This document shows positions 51,057-60,746 of a DNA stretch of 64,000 nucleotides, piece after piece. The translations under genes were made by a program, and so were the position numbers. Origin of the DNA: Acidobacteriota bacterium (GTDB lineage Bacteria > Acidobacteriota > Terriglobia > Terriglobales > Acidobacteriaceae); NCBI GenBank assembly GCA_013289765.1, contig JABCZI010000010.1, positions 165,345-229,344 on the forward strand. The letters run 5' to 3'. The stretch's first letter is position 1. Each line of letters begins with the position of its first letter. The notes below the pieces were generated by a model. It worked only from the letters and a program-made list of their open reading frames with translations. It was not told the origin of the DNA and searched no databases.

Positions 51057-53924
51057 TCAATTACGCTCCAACTCTTTCAGCACGGCGCTGCAACGCTCAC
51101 ACACCGTAGGATATTCCTTGTCCTCGCCAACGTGAATCGAGTAATTCCAGCAGCGCTCGCACTTCGCTCCATCGGCTTTCTTCACCTCGACGTGTACCGC
51201 CGCCGTGCCATTGCCTGCGGACTGCTTCAACGTCACCGCCGACACGATAAATAAATACCGCAGCTGCTCCTGATAGCGCGAAAGCAGCGCGTACGCGGGA
51301 TCGGCCGCGCTGATAATGACCTGGGCCTCTAACGGCTTGCCGATTAACTTCTCATTGCGTGCCGTATCGAGCGCCTTCAACACCTCGTCGCGAATCGCGA
51401 GCAACGCCGTCCAATCCTGCTTTTGCTGAGGATCATCAATCACCGTGCCCTCGCCGAGCAAGTTGGCCGCCGAAGGGAAAAGCGCTAAGTGGACGCTCTC
51501 AGCCCGGTCGCGAACCTTCGGCAGATATCCCCAGACTTCCTCGGTGGTAAAGCTCATGATGGGCGCGAGCAGCCGAGCCATGGCTTCTCCAATGCGCCAG
51601 ATTGCCGTCTGCGCCGCACGGCGAGCCTGCGACTTCGGAGCCGAAATATACAACCGATCTTTGATCACGTCGAAATAAAATGCGCTAAGTTCCGCCACGC
51701 AATAATGGTTCACCCGGTGATAAATCCGGTGAAACGCAAACTCGTCGTACCACTGAGTTACATCGGCCGCCAGTGCCGCGGTTAGACGGAGCATGTACTG
51801 GTCGATGTCTTCCAGCTTCTCAAACGGAACCGCATCGGTTTGAGGATCGAAGTCGTAGAGGTTGCTGAGCACGTATCGAAATAAATTGTTTCGGATAGTC
51901 CGGTAAGTTTCAGCGACACGCAACATCAGCGCTTCCGATCCAACCACGTCTTCGCGGAAATCCACCGACGCTACCCACAGCCGGACCACTTCTCCGCCCA
52001 GCCGCCCAGCGATATCGACGGGGTCGACGTCGTTGCCGCGCGACTTCGACATGGCCTGACCCTTTTCGTCGAGCGTCCACCCAGGGGTGACTACGCCTTT
52101 GTACGGCGGCGTGGCGCGCGTACCCATGGCGCACAGCAGGGAAGACTGGAACCAGCCGCGGTATTGATCCCCGCCTTCGAGATAAAGATCAGACGGCCAC
52201 GGATACGTCGGCTCATCATCAATCAGTGCCAGATAGCTCGCGCCGGATTCCAGCCACACATCGAAGATGTCGGTTTCTTTTTCAAACTTCGTGCTTCCGC
52301 AGTGCGGACACTTAGTCTCGGTCGGAAGAATCGAATCCGACTCTGGGGTAAACCAAGCATCAGCTCCGGAACGCCTGAAAAGTTCGACGACCGTCTGATT
52401 CACCGCGTGATCATTCAGTGGCTTGCCGCAACCCTCACACAAGAACACGGCGATCGGCACGCCCCACACGCGTTGCCGCGAGATACACCAATCGGGGCGC
52501 GTGGCGATCATGTTCGACAGCCGCTCCTCGCCCCACGCCGGGTCCCATTTCACATGCTTGATTTCTTCCAGCGTGCGCGTGCGCAGCGTGTCTTGCTTCG
52601 ACTTCCCGCCTGGCATCGGCGTCTCCATGGAAATAAACCACTGCTCCGTCGCACGAAAGATTACAGGATTGTGGCAACGCCAGCAGTGCGGATAAGAGTG
52701 CTCGGTCTTTTCCGCATGCAGTAAGGCCCCGCGACTCTCCAGCAAATCCATGATCGGCTGATTCGCTTCCCACACGCGCTTGCCGGTATATTCCGGCAGC
52801 CCATTGCGCAGGATTCCTTTTTCGTCCACGTTGCTGGTCGCGTCGAGGCCGTATTTGACGCCGGTAATAAAATCCTCGGCGCCGTGCGATGGCGCGGTAT
52901 GAACCACGCCGGTACCCGTGTCCATAGTGACGTAATCTGCGAGCACGCCGAGAATCTTGCGGTCAAGAAACGGATGCTGAAAGTTCAGCCTCTCTAGCTT
53001 ACGGCCCGCAAAGTGAGAGAGTTCGTGCGGATCAGAAAGGTTGCACTTTTCGGCGACATCCTTTGCCAGCTTTGCAGCCACGATATAAACTTCGCCGCCG
53101 GATTCGAGCGCGACATATTCTTCATCGGGATGAAACGCCACGGCCATTGATGCCGGCAAAGTCCAGGGGGTGGTCGTCCAGATAATGGTCGAAACTTTCT
53201 TTCCGGCGAGCGCCGCATCAATCTTCGCCGGATCGTCGAGCAATCCATACTTCACCCACACTGTAGGACTTGTGTGGTTCTCATACTCGACCTCAGCCTC
53301 GGCCAACGCAGTCTCATCGTGCATGCACCAATAGACCGCACGCAGCCCCTTGTAGACGAATCCGTTTTCGTAAAACGAAAAGAAAGTTGACAGCACCACT
53401 GACTCATACTGCGGCGTCATCGTCGCGTAAGGACGATCGAAGCGCCCGAACACGCCAATACGTTTAAACTGCGTGCGCTGTAAATCGAGGAATTTCTGCG
53501 CGTACTTGCGGCACTCGGCGCGCACATCCGTCGGACGCATCTGCAACTTCTTGCCGCCCAGTTCTTTGTCGACTTTGATCTCGATCGGCAGCCCGTGGCA
53601 ATCCCATCCAGGGACGTAAGGCGCGTCAAACCCAGCCATCGTTTTCGATTTGACGATGAAATCCTTCAGGCACTTATTCAGCGCCGTGCCCATGTGGATG
53701 GGCCCGCTGGTGTAGGGCGGCCCGTCATGTAGGATGTAAGTCGGCGAGCCTTTGCGCGCCTCGCGGATGCGCTCGTAGATGCGCTCCTGCTCCCAGCGCG
53801 CCAGTATTTTCGGCTCGTTCTGGGGTAGGTTCGCCTTCATGGGGAAGGCGGTCTTAGGCAGATTGATGGTGGCTTTCAGTTCGAAGGGCAGCTGTAGTTC
53901 TCCCAAGTGATTGAATCCTCTCAT
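51057..53924 (-). CDS. ileS: Isoleucyl-tRNA synthetase
   Basis: A class I aminoacyl-tRNA synthetase, about 955 residues. The HIGH-type motif is GPIHMGTALNK (about residues 66-76). The editing domain contains the WTTTPWTLPAS region, and the KMSKS motif appears as QAMSKSRGNDV. A C-terminal zinc finger reads CERCWNYS and CERC. I start at ATG 53924; TTG 53942 is in frame. No T-box leader is visible. It ends 20 bp before the CuA gene and could be transcribed with it. Confidence 0.96.
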   Translation of the reverse strand: MRGFNHLGELQLPFELKATINLPKTAFPMKANLPQNEPKILARWEQERIYERIREARKGSPTYILHDGPPYTSGPIHMGTALNKCLKDFIVKSKTMAGFDAPYVPGWDCHGLPIEIKVDKELGGKKLQMRPTDVRAECRKYAQKFLDLQRTQFKRIGVFGRFDRPYATMTPQYESVVLSTFFSFYENGFVYKGLRAVYWCMHDETALAEAEVEYENHTSPTVWVKYGLLDDPAKIDAALAGKKVSTIIWTTTPWTLPASMAVAFHPDEEYVALESGGEVYIVAAKLAKDVAEKCNLSDPHELSHFAGRKLERLNFQHPFLDRKILGVLADYVTMDTGTGVVHTAPSHGAEDFITGVKYGLDATSNVDEKGILRNGLPEYTGKRVWEANQPIMDLLESRGALLHAEKTEHSYPHCWRCHNPVIFRATEQWFISMETPMPGGKSKQDTLRTRTLEEIKHVKWDPAWGEERLSNMIATRPDWCISRQRVWGVPIAVFLCEGCGKPLNDHAVNQTVVELFRRSGADAWFTPESDSILPTETKCPHCGSTKFEKETDIFDVWLESGASYLALIDDEPTYPWPSDLYLEGGDQYRGWFQSSLLCAMGTRATPPYKGVVTPGWTLDEKGQAMSKSRGNDVDPVDIAGRLGGEVVRLWVASVDFREDVVGSEALMLRVAETYRTIRNNLFRYVLSNLYDFDPQTDAVPFEKLEDIDQYMLRLTAALAADVTQWYDEFAFHRIYHRVNHYCVAELSAFYFDVIKDRLYISAPKSQARRAAQTAIWRIGEAMARLLAPIMSFTTEEVWGYLPKVRDRAESVHLALFPSAANLLGEGTVIDDPQQKQDWTALLAIRDEVLKALDTARNEKLIGKPLEAQVIISAADPAYALLSRYQEQLRYLFIVSAVTLKQSAGNGTAAVHVEVKKADGAKCERCWNYSIHVGEDKEYPTVCERCSAVLKELERN

Positions 53925-54255
53925 TATAGGGAGCGCCGCCAAGAACGTCTATCCGACGACGGCGACATGCGATCTGGAATGCGCTGCTGTCACCTCTGCT
54001 CAACTTACCGCGGGAATCGGAGGGAGTGGAACTCGCAAATACACTTCGTAAAGCCCAGCCGAAAGAGGTACAATTTTACTTAGAAGCTAGGGCTTGAGAG
54101 GATTCTTGTCCCTTGGGGTGGCCAGACCCGACTCTGGAAACTAACGACGGAAAGAGGCAACTTGTTGGAAGGACTGCTCATCTGTGTAGATGGGCCAGCG
54201 CCAAAAAGTTAGCCAAATTCCACCGCCGAATCAGGGAGCGCCGAACCGGGGAACA
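53925..54255. other. 331-bp divergent promoter region of ileS and tonB
   Basis: Both flanking genes point away from this stretch, so it should carry two promoters. TACAAT at 54069-54074 is a possible -10 for the rightward gene with a poor -35. ATG 54190 in the tonB frame would shorten the gap to 265 bp. No repeat, RNA gene or operator is recognised. Confidence 0.35.
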
Positions 54256-55251
54256 ATGGCATCAGCAGAAGTGAATCCGAATCCCAACAACGAGCCTGAA
54301 TTGCATCTCCTGCTCGCTCCCGACACGTTCGAGCCGCTGTGGAAGTCGCTGTTCCGGGGCCTGGATGAATTCTTCTTTCCCAAGAAGCTTCCTCCGCTAA
54401 AGCTGGAATCGAAGCCAGAACCGGTCAAGGACATTTGGGGTTTCTATAACTATAAAAAGAATGGCGCATTGGGTTCGACGGCCGCTCACGTAGTCGTTCT
54501 CGGATTGATAATCGGCGGCACCATTCTCGGCCGGCACTGGGTAACCAAAGCCATTGCCAAACCTGCGAGCACTACGCAATTAATCGATCCCGGGGACTTT
54601 ATCCCGCTGAAGCCGGCGAAAACGCAGGCTGGCGGTGGCGGTGGCGGCGGCGATCGCGACGTGCTAAAAGCGTCACAAGGCCGGCTGCCGAAGTTCTCGA
54701 TGCAGCAGATCACGCCCCCAGCGGCAGTCATACGGAATTTCGATCCAAAGCTGGCAGTTGAGCCCACGGTGATTGTCCCGCCTGAGATTAAATTGGCCAT
54801 GAACAACAACATGCCGAATCTTGGCGACCCTAAATCCAGCGCGATTATTCCGTCGAATGGCACAGGGTCCGGCAGTGGCATCGGTTCCGGCTCCGGCGGT
54901 GGCGTCGGCCCAGGCACTGGAGGCGGGGTGGGACCGGGGTCAGGCGGCGGGACGGGCGGCGGTGTGTTCCGTCCCGGCAGGGGAGTAACTCCGCCACGAC
55001 CGATTTTCTCTCCCGATCCGGAGTTTTCCGAGGAAGCGCGCAAAGCAAAGTATCAGGGAACTTGCACATTGATGATCGTCGTAGCGGCCGACGGCCGTCC
55101 CACAAACATTCGCGTGGTGAATTCACTCGGCATGGGCCTCGACGAAAAAGCTATCGAGACAGTGAAGACCTGGCGCTTCGAGCCCGGCCAGAAAGACGGC
55201 CACCCGGTAAATGTCGAGATGGCCGTCGAAGTCGACTTCCACCTGTACTGA
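54256..55251 (+). CDS. TonB-family energy transducer
   Basis: A 331-residue protein: a cytoplasmic N-terminal region (about 75 residues), one membrane helix (about 80-97), a Pro/Gly periplasmic linker with a Gly-Ser-rich run (about 200-245), and a C-terminal TonB domain (about 255-331): FSEEARKAKYQGTCTLMIVVAADGRPTNIRVVNSLGMGLDEKAIETVKTWRFEPG. It would couple the proton gradient to TonB-dependent receptors. The cytoplasmic extension is longer than in classical TonB. ATG 54256 follows GGGGAA; ATG 54190 in the same frame is the alternative. No exbB or exbD is adjacent. Confidence 0.87.
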   Translation: MASAEVNPNPNNEPELHLLLAPDTFEPLWKSLFRGLDEFFFPKKLPPLKLESKPEPVKDIWGFYNYKKNGALGSTAAHVVVLGLIIGGTILGRHWVTKAIAKPASTTQLIDPGDFIPLKPAKTQAGGGGGGGDRDVLKASQGRLPKFSMQQITPPAAVIRNFDPKLAVEPTVIVPPEIKLAMNNNMPNLGDPKSSAIIPSNGTGSGSGIGSGSGGGVGPGTGGGVGPGSGGGTGGGVFRPGRGVTPPRPIFSPDPEFSEEARKAKYQGTCTLMIVVAADGRPTNIRVVNSLGMGLDEKAIETVKTWRFEPGQKDGHPVNVEMAVEVDFHLY

Positions 55252-55286
55252 GATTTCTGGAGACGGAAGCCCCGCGAACTTGTTTT

Positions 55287-55318
55287 GAAGGGGCGCGAGT
55301 TTCAGTCGCGCCGTAAAA
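55287..55318. repeat. GGGGCGCGA..TCGCGCC dispersed repeat, copy 2
   Basis: GAAGGGGCGCGAGTTTCAGTCGCGCCGTAAAA is nearly identical to 13567-13597 and is followed by GGGCTTCAGCCC. It sits between convergent tonB and the GNAT gene, where it may also act as a bidirectional terminator-like hairpin. Confidence 0.7.
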
Positions 55319-55341
55319 TCCCTCCCCGAGCTAATAGGGCT

Positions 55342-56040
55342 TCAGCCCTCGATCTTCCGCAACACCGCCAAATGCCCCACCACGCGTAACGTAAACCCTA
55401 GCCGTTCATACAATTCAACCGCCCGCACATTATCTTCCCGAACGTGCAGAAACGGAGTCTCTCCCTGGCTGCGAATACGCCGCATCACCTCCGTCATCAG
55501 GATGCGTGCATAACCGTGGCCTGTGTGCTCGGGGTGCGTGCATACCGCGCTCACTTCGGTGAACCCGGGAACTTTCAACCGTTCTCCAGCCATCGCCACT
55601 AATTTTCCTGCGCGCCGGATTCCCAGGAAGGTACCCAGTTCGTGTGTGCGCTTGTTGAAGGGACCGGGTTTCGTGAGTGCCGTGAGCTCGATCATTTCAG
55701 CGGAATCCGCCGCACTCAATTCAATTATCTCTGGGTCAGACTCAGACTCGTTCCCCATCGCAGCGAAATAACCGTTATCGCAAACCATCTGCAGCAGCCG
55801 ATCTCCGTGGACAAGGTCCCATCCAACGCGCGGCTGATGGGGTTCGGCCAGAAACAGAGCAATCGTTTCCCGGACTCGCAGCAATCCGCCCAACGACTCG
55901 TATCCCTCCGCCGTGGGTTCCCTGAAGCCGGCCAGCGACGTAACCTCCGGGATAAACGTGCGCGCCGTGGCGCATGCCTCGGCGAACTCCGCCTGCCGCG
56001 TACTCAATGCCTTCCAGATAACGTTGTCCAGGGGATGCAT
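55342..56040 (-). CDS. GNAT family N-acetyltransferase (FR47-like)
   Basis: A 232-residue protein whose C-terminal half is an acetyltransferase domain: AVCTHPEHTGHGYARILMTEVMRRIR (acetyl-CoA pyrophosphate loop, HTGHGYA near residue 170) and FLHVREDNVRAVELYERLGFTLRV. The N-terminal half is helical and of unknown function. Substrate unknown. Convergent with tonB. Confidence 0.85.
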   Translation of the reverse strand: MHPLDNVIWKALSTRQAEFAEACATARTFIPEVTSLAGFREPTAEGYESLGGLLRVRETIALFLAEPHQPRVGWDLVHGDRLLQMVCDNGYFAAMGNESESDPEIIELSAADSAEMIELTALTKPGPFNKRTHELGTFLGIRRAGKLVAMAGERLKVPGFTEVSAVCTHPEHTGHGYARILMTEVMRRIRSQGETPFLHVREDNVRAVELYERLGFTLRVVGHLAVLRKIEG

Positions 56041-56161
56041 AATGCTTTACGTAATTGGATTGGTTTATGGTTCGATTGATTCGTGATTTTACTGGTCACC
56101 GACGATTCGGACACAATATTCCGCGCCGCCCGCGCGCGCTATCCGAAACTTGCTGGCAAAT

Positions 56162-56983
56162 TTATTCTTTCAAATCCACGTGCTGCACATCTTCGATGGG
56201 ATGCCCTAGAAAACGTTGACCAAGCCTCCGGAATTTTTCCACTGAATCGGTAGCAAAAAACTTAAGCCGGGGCTTGCTCCGCCGTTCCTGATCTACCGCC
56301 GGAGGCAACAGATTCTTTAGATGTCCAGCCACCGCCCGCGCCGTAGACTCAGCCGAATCCACGATGCTCACGTGGGCCGGCGCGATGCGATGCAGCAACG
56401 GCTTGATCAACGGGTAATGCGTGCAGCCCAGAACCAGCGTGTCCGCATCCTGGAATCCGTCGGCAAAGGCCTCTCCAAGATAAATTCCGGCGACTTGCTC
56501 GGTAACGCGATGCTCCACCCACCCTTCCTCTACCAGCGGCACCAGCAGCGGACAAGCCTTCTCACGAGCGCTCAATCCGCGCGCCTCCAGAGCTTTCCGG
56601 TAAGCGTGACTGCTCACTGTGGCCTCGGTTCCAACCACGACGACCTTTTTGTTAGCGCTCACCGAAGCGGCAGCCCCAGCGCCGGGCTCGACGACACCCA
56701 CCACAGGCACATGTGCTCCTGCGGTGATGCGGTCCAGAGCAAGCGCCGTTGCAGTGTTGCACGCGATCACCAGCAACGCCGCTCCGCTGCCCTCGAGAAA
56801 ATGCGCGGCCTCCACAGCGTACCGGGCTACGGTCTCAACCGACTTTGAACCATAGGGCAGCCGCGCCGTGTCGCCAAAGTAGGCATAATCAGCGTCGGGG
56901 ATTAGTTCAAGTAAAGCTTTAAGGACGGTAAGCCCGCCGAAGCCGGAATCGAATACGCCGATGGTAGGACGCCGCGAGGTCAT
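56162..56983 (-). CDS. murI: Glutamate racemase
   Basis: MurI makes D-glutamate for peptidoglycan. About 273 residues with IGVFDSGFGGLTVL at the N-terminus, the first catalytic cysteine in LLVIACNTATALAL, and the second in TLVLGCTHYPLIKP, all in place. The start used begins TSRRPTIGVFDSG; a TTG seven codons upstream is in frame. It stands alone on the minus strand, 91 bp after the iron operon's last gene. Confidence 0.95.
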   Translation of the reverse strand: MTSRRPTIGVFDSGFGGLTVLKALLELIPDADYAYFGDTARLPYGSKSVETVARYAVEAAHFLEGSGAALLVIACNTATALALDRITAGAHVPVVGVVEPGAGAAASVSANKKVVVVGTEATVSSHAYRKALEARGLSAREKACPLLVPLVEEGWVEHRVTEQVAGIYLGEAFADGFQDADTLVLGCTHYPLIKPLLHRIAPAHVSIVDSAESTARAVAGHLKNLLPPAVDQERRSKPRLKFFATDSVEKFRRLGQRFLGHPIEDVQHVDLKE

Positions 56984-57074
56984 GAGCGCTGGAACGCATC
57001 CCAATCATAGCAGTGCGAAATGGTCACTCGGATGACGAGACGTGAGGAATGATGACGAGTAATGTTCGGGTAGG

Positions 57075-58328
57075 CTATATCTGTTTTCGCGCAGTTGTGT
57101 TGGAAGTACCAGCAAACTCAGAACTTCTTCCGCAGCATGCCCCCGGAGGAATCGGCGCCCCATGCGGACAGGTACGCGGGTGTCCGAGAAATGTGCATAT
57201 CTTATCTGTCGCTTCCAGCGAGAGGATATGCTCGAACTTGCAAGCCTGCTGCTCAATTTCCGATTCGCTATCCATTGCAAGGCTGTCAGTAAAAAGTCGC
57301 TCGGCCAAACGATGACGCCGGATGATATTGCCGGCGCGATCCCGTCCATGCGGCGTGAGTTCGACGACCATCGTGCCGTCTCCCACCGACGCCGCCACGG
57401 GCTTCAGCGCATCGTGGCACGGATTTACGAATGGCTTGTGTCCATGCGCCATCGGTGGATGCGGAGCCGAAACCACAAACCCCATCTGCATCATCTTCTC
57501 GATCGCCAGGCTTACCGGAAGCGCTCCGTGGACTTCCATGCGCTCAACTTCAGCAATCTCGCCATGCTCTTCCAGCACCCAGAGTTCTTCCAGCACCTCG
57601 TCAAATTGCTCTTCGTCGGCCATCGCAAAAACTTCCTGCGACTCGATTTTGCCGTGATGGAATTCAATGCGCCGATCCGCCAGTCGCGCCACTACGGGAT
57701 CGTGCGTAACCATCACGATGGTCCGCTCCTGTTGATGAAACTCGCGCAGCAACCGCAGGACAATCTCCTCATTTACTGCGTCGAGGTTGCCTGTTGGTTC
57801 ATCCGCCAGAATAATTTTCGGATCATTAATCAACGCCCTTGCGATACAGACGCGCTGCTGCTCCCCGCCCGAGAGCTGCGACGGCAAATGATTTGCGCGG
57901 TCGCCGAGCCCGACGCGTCCTAACGCGTCAACCGCCTCTTTCTCATCGGTCATGCTGTGAAAATATTGCGCCAGCATCACGTTCTCGACCGCAGTCAGAA
58001 AGGGAATCAGATGGAACTGCTGGAAAATGAATCCAATCTTTTCCGCCCGCACGCGGTTCAATTCGTTGGAGGAGATGCCCGCAACGTTCTGCCCGTCGAG
58101 CCAGATCTCACCAGAGGTCGGCCGGTCCAGGCAGCCAATGAGATTGACCAGCGTCGACTTGCCCGATCCAGAAGGCCCCATAATCGAAAGCCATTCTCCC
58201 GGTGCAACATCGAGAGAGATGCGATCTAAAGCATGAATCGCGCCGCTCTGACTTTCTTTGACGTTGCTATCCTCATTTCCGGCACCCTTGGCAGAGTAGA
58301 GTTTGGTGACGTCTTTGATCCGAATCAT
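57075..58328 (-). CDS. ABC transporter ATPase fused to a DtxR-family metalloregulator
   Basis: Residues 1-225 form a LolD/MacB-type ATPase: Walker [10 protein letters not shown] (51-59), signature LSGGEQ (152-157), Walker B IILADEPT (172-179), and the switch His in MVTHD. Residues about 240-395 align with a whole DtxR/IdeR regulator. A winged-helix region ([17 protein letters not shown]...EKMMQMGFV) leads to [20 protein letters not shown] (His339, Glu343), and ACKFEH (Cys363, Glu366, His367), with CPHGAPIP closing the domain. The wing holds a His/Pro-rich insert (about 282-318). The SH3-like third domain is absent. It is the last gene of the FTR1 operon. Confidence 0.88.
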   Translation of the reverse strand: MIRIKDVTKLYSAKGAGNEDSNVKESQSGAIHALDRISLDVAPGEWLSIMGPSGSGKSTLVNLIGCLDRPTSGEIWLDGQNVAGISSNELNRVRAEKIGFIFQQFHLIPFLTAVENVMLAQYFHSMTDEKEAVDALGRVGLGDRANHLPSQLSGGEQQRVCIARALINDPKIILADEPTGNLDAVNEEIVLRLLREFHQQERTIVMVTHDPVVARLADRRIEFHHGKIESQEVFAMADEEQFDEVLEELWVLEEHGEIAEVERMEVHGALPVSLAIEKMMQMGFVVSAPHPPMAHGHKPFVNPCHDALKPVAASVGDGTMVVELTPHGRDRAGNIIRRHRLAERLFTDSLAMDSESEIEQQACKFEHILSLEATDKICTFLGHPRTCPHGAPIPPGACCGRSSEFAGTSNTTARKQI

Positions 58329-58329
58329 T

Positions 58330-59484
58330 TCACTCTCCCTTCAGGATGATCGCCGGCTGCACTCGCCGTAACAATGAAATTGGCAGGATCGCCGACAACA
58401 GCGTCACCACTATGCTACCAGCCAGCACAAAAGGCAGGACACTGAATCGAGGCACCACCGGCGCGTGGAAGTTAACCCGGCCAATCCAGACCGCGATGCC
58501 GATACCCAGAACAAATCCGATCAATGCGCCGGTGCCGCCCAGGGCTGCGGCTTCCGCAGCAAAGAATCCATTCAGCAGCCGGTCGGACGCGCCGAGCGCT
58601 TTCATAATCGCGAAATCCCGGCGGCGATCAAAAACCCATCCCATCAACGTGGAGAGCACGCATAATGCGGCCGTCAAAATAATCAGCGCGGTGGCGGCCA
58701 GCAATGTGGCCCGAGTCTTCCCCAGCACCCGCGCCTCGCCCTCCATGATCTGCCGCACCGGGCGAACCTCAGCGGCAGGAATCGCCTGCTGAAGCTGCCG
58801 CATAATCGACGAAATCTCTTCGGGCGTACCGGTAGCCGCAACCTCCACTGTCGTCGGTTGCACGCCTGTCCACGAAACAAAGTCGGCCAGCGAAAGATAG
58901 ATGCGACTATCTTCCGCGGAGCCAGTCTGCACCGTCCCAGTAGGCGTCAGGTGAATAGTGTGTCCTTGAAAGCTCAGATCAAACGACTGATTCTTCGGCG
59001 CGAGCAACGAGACGGCACGGACTCCGACCAGCGCCTGTTTTGGCTCTGCCGGCCAATGGCTGACTGACCACCAGCGATCGAGTTGCCGCACCCGTTCAAA
59101 ATCGGTGCCTGCGACCACAACCGGATGCCCATCGTTTGTCCTCGCGACCACCAAGGCGAAAGGAGCAACTACGCCGCGTCCCGCCACCACCGATTCTGCT
59201 CGGGAAAGCGCCCCAGCGGGAAGGGAAGCTCCGTCCTTTCCAACTAAGATGACGTTCGCTCCGTAGTTACGAAATTCGCGGCGCAGCTTGGCTTGCACGT
59301 CCACATAGAGGTTGAGCATCGCCGTGGCGACGGCCGCGGCTACAACCATTGCAAGCAGCGCCGCAGCAGCCCTGCCGCGCCGCAACACGGCAGCCCTCAG
59401 CAACATCCGCACGAACATCGAAGTATGCCGACTTTTCTCCCGGTTGCCGGCCACATCCCGCGCGGAATGAGAACTCACATTCAC
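58330..59484 (-). CDS. FtsX/MacB-type ABC permease (iron operon, second permease)
   Basis: A 384-residue permease with one N-terminal helix, a large periplasmic domain (about residues 65-255) and three C-terminal helices, as in FtsX/MacB transporters. RRRDFAIMKALGASDRLLNGFFAAEAAALGGTGALIGFVLG is the cytoplasmic coupling segment. It overlaps the upstream permease by 4 nt and is 1 bp from the ATPase gene. In the related FTR1-P19 loci of Campylobacter and others, two such permeases and an ATPase accompany the iron permease. Confidence 0.87.
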   Translation of the reverse strand: MNVSSHSARDVAGNREKSRHTSMFVRMLLRAAVLRRGRAAAALLAMVVAAAVATAMLNLYVDVQAKLRREFRNYGANVILVGKDGASLPAGALSRAESVVAGRGVVAPFALVVARTNDGHPVVVAGTDFERVRQLDRWWSVSHWPAEPKQALVGVRAVSLLAPKNQSFDLSFQGHTIHLTPTGTVQTGSAEDSRIYLSLADFVSWTGVQPTTVEVAATGTPEEISSIMRQLQQAIPAAEVRPVRQIMEGEARVLGKTRATLLAATALIILTAALCVLSTLMGWVFDRRRDFAIMKALGASDRLLNGFFAAEAAALGGTGALIGFVLGIGIAVWIGRVNFHAPVVPRFSVLPFVLAGSIVVTLLSAILPISLLRRVQPAIILKGE

Positions 59485-60746
59485 AGTCCACCCCGCAAAG
59501 CGTATACCGGATCAAGCCCCACCGCCCTGCGAATCGCGGCGGCACTCCCGGCAAATGTGACGATTACCGCAATCACCAGAATCACGGGAAAAACGACCGG
59601 TGCAATCGTGATCTGCGAACTGAAAATGGATCGTCCAATTTCGCGCGCCAGCATCGCTCCTGCGCCGAATCCCACCAAGCCACCCATCAAAGCCAGGATC
59701 GACGCTTCGGCAAAAAATACCGAAGCCACCGTGAATCTCCCCGCGCCCAAAGCCTTCATCAACCCGACTTCCGCGCGGCGTTCAAAGATGGCCGTCGCCA
59801 TAGCCGCCGATACAGCCAACGCCGACGCAAACAGCGCGGCCAGCGTGACCAGAAAAATCAGGCCCTCGATGCGCGTGAGCACCGCGCCCTCATTCTGCGC
59901 CACCTGCCGAATCTGTTCCGCATGCGAGTTCGGAATCGCCTCCTGCAACTGAAACGCGATCGACTGCGGATACGGCGAGCAGTACCAGCGGTCATAAACC
60001 GCGCCTGACATACTTTTCGGGTCACGGCGGGCAAAAGCGTCTTCCGGTTTCGTGATCGCACTCACGTAAACGCGTCGCACAGCGCCAGGCTTGCCCAGAA
60101 TCTCCTGGGCGACGGCAATCGGCGCTACAACCTCAACGTCTTCGTTGCCACCAGTCGAGAGAATTCCACTTACCCGAAACTCTTGCCCGGAAAGCATAAG
60201 TGAATCGCCGACCTTCGCCGACAGGCTCGCTGCCAGCCGCTCTCCCAGCAAGACGTCGCGGGAAGAATCATCCGGCCACGCCCCCGAAACCCGCCACCAC
60301 GGATGAGTCGTTCGTACTCCCGTCTTGAACTCTTCTTTGCCAAACGAAATCTGTTTCGCGAAATAAGTGCCCAGCAAGGCAAGGTCTTCCGTCTTGCCGT
60401 CGCGCTCCAGCGTGACGTTCACCGGCAACATCGGCGCAAATCCCGTGATGTTGTTGTGCCAGAACGTGCCCTTAATCTTAGGCAGGTCGGCTTCGTTCAG
60501 GAATGCGCCGTCGCTGGGCGGCTTCAAATTGACCCCGCCAATTTCCACATCCAAAGTATCTTCTTGGGGAGTTACTACCAGGTTCGCGCCGATGGTCCGC
60601 AGTTCGCGATTGATCTTGTCGCCGATATCGGTCGCGACCCCAATCATGGCGGTGGCGACTGTGACGCCCAGAGCGATGGCCGCGCCAGCCAGCAATTTAC
60701 GACGCTTCTGGCGACGGAAGGATTCGTAAACCAGACGGACAAACAT
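59481..60746 (-). CDS. FtsX/MacB-type ABC permease (iron operon, first permease)
   Basis: A 421-residue permease of the same topology: an N-terminal helix (RRKLLAGAAIALGVTVATAMIGVATDIG), a periplasmic MacB-like domain (about residues 45-285), and helices at the C-terminus with RRAEVGLMKALGAGRFTVASVFFAEA. It pairs with the next gene as a heterodimer. The start ATG directly abuts the stop of the FTR1 gene, so the operon is tightly coupled. Confidence 0.88.
   Translation of the reverse strand: MFVRLVYESFRRQKRRKLLAGAAIALGVTVATAMIGVATDIGDKINRELRTIGANLVVTPQEDTLDVEIGGVNLKPPSDGAFLNEADLPKIKGTFWHNNITGFAPMLPVNVTLERDGKTEDLALLGTYFAKQISFGKEEFKTGVRTTHPWWRVSGAWPDDSSRDVLLGERLAASLSAKVGDSLMLSGQEFRVSGILSTGGNEDVEVVAPIAVAQEILGKPGAVRRVYVSAITKPEDAFARRDPKSMSGAVYDRWYCSPYPQSIAFQLQEAIPNSHAEQIRQVAQNEGAVLTRIEGLIFLVTLAALFASALAVSAAMATAIFERRAEVGLMKALGAGRFTVASVFFAEASILALMGGLVGFGAGAMLAREIGRSIFSSQITIAPVVFPVILVIAVIVTFAGSAAAIRRAVGLDPVYALRGGL

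Noticed and set aside
53925..54189. T-box leader for ileS
   Set aside because: No T-box sequence or specifier-loop/terminator arrangement can be seen on the minus strand.
54486..55043. Antisense Pro-rich frame opposite the TonB linker
   Set aside because: It is the complement of the Gly-rich linker codons and has no independent support.
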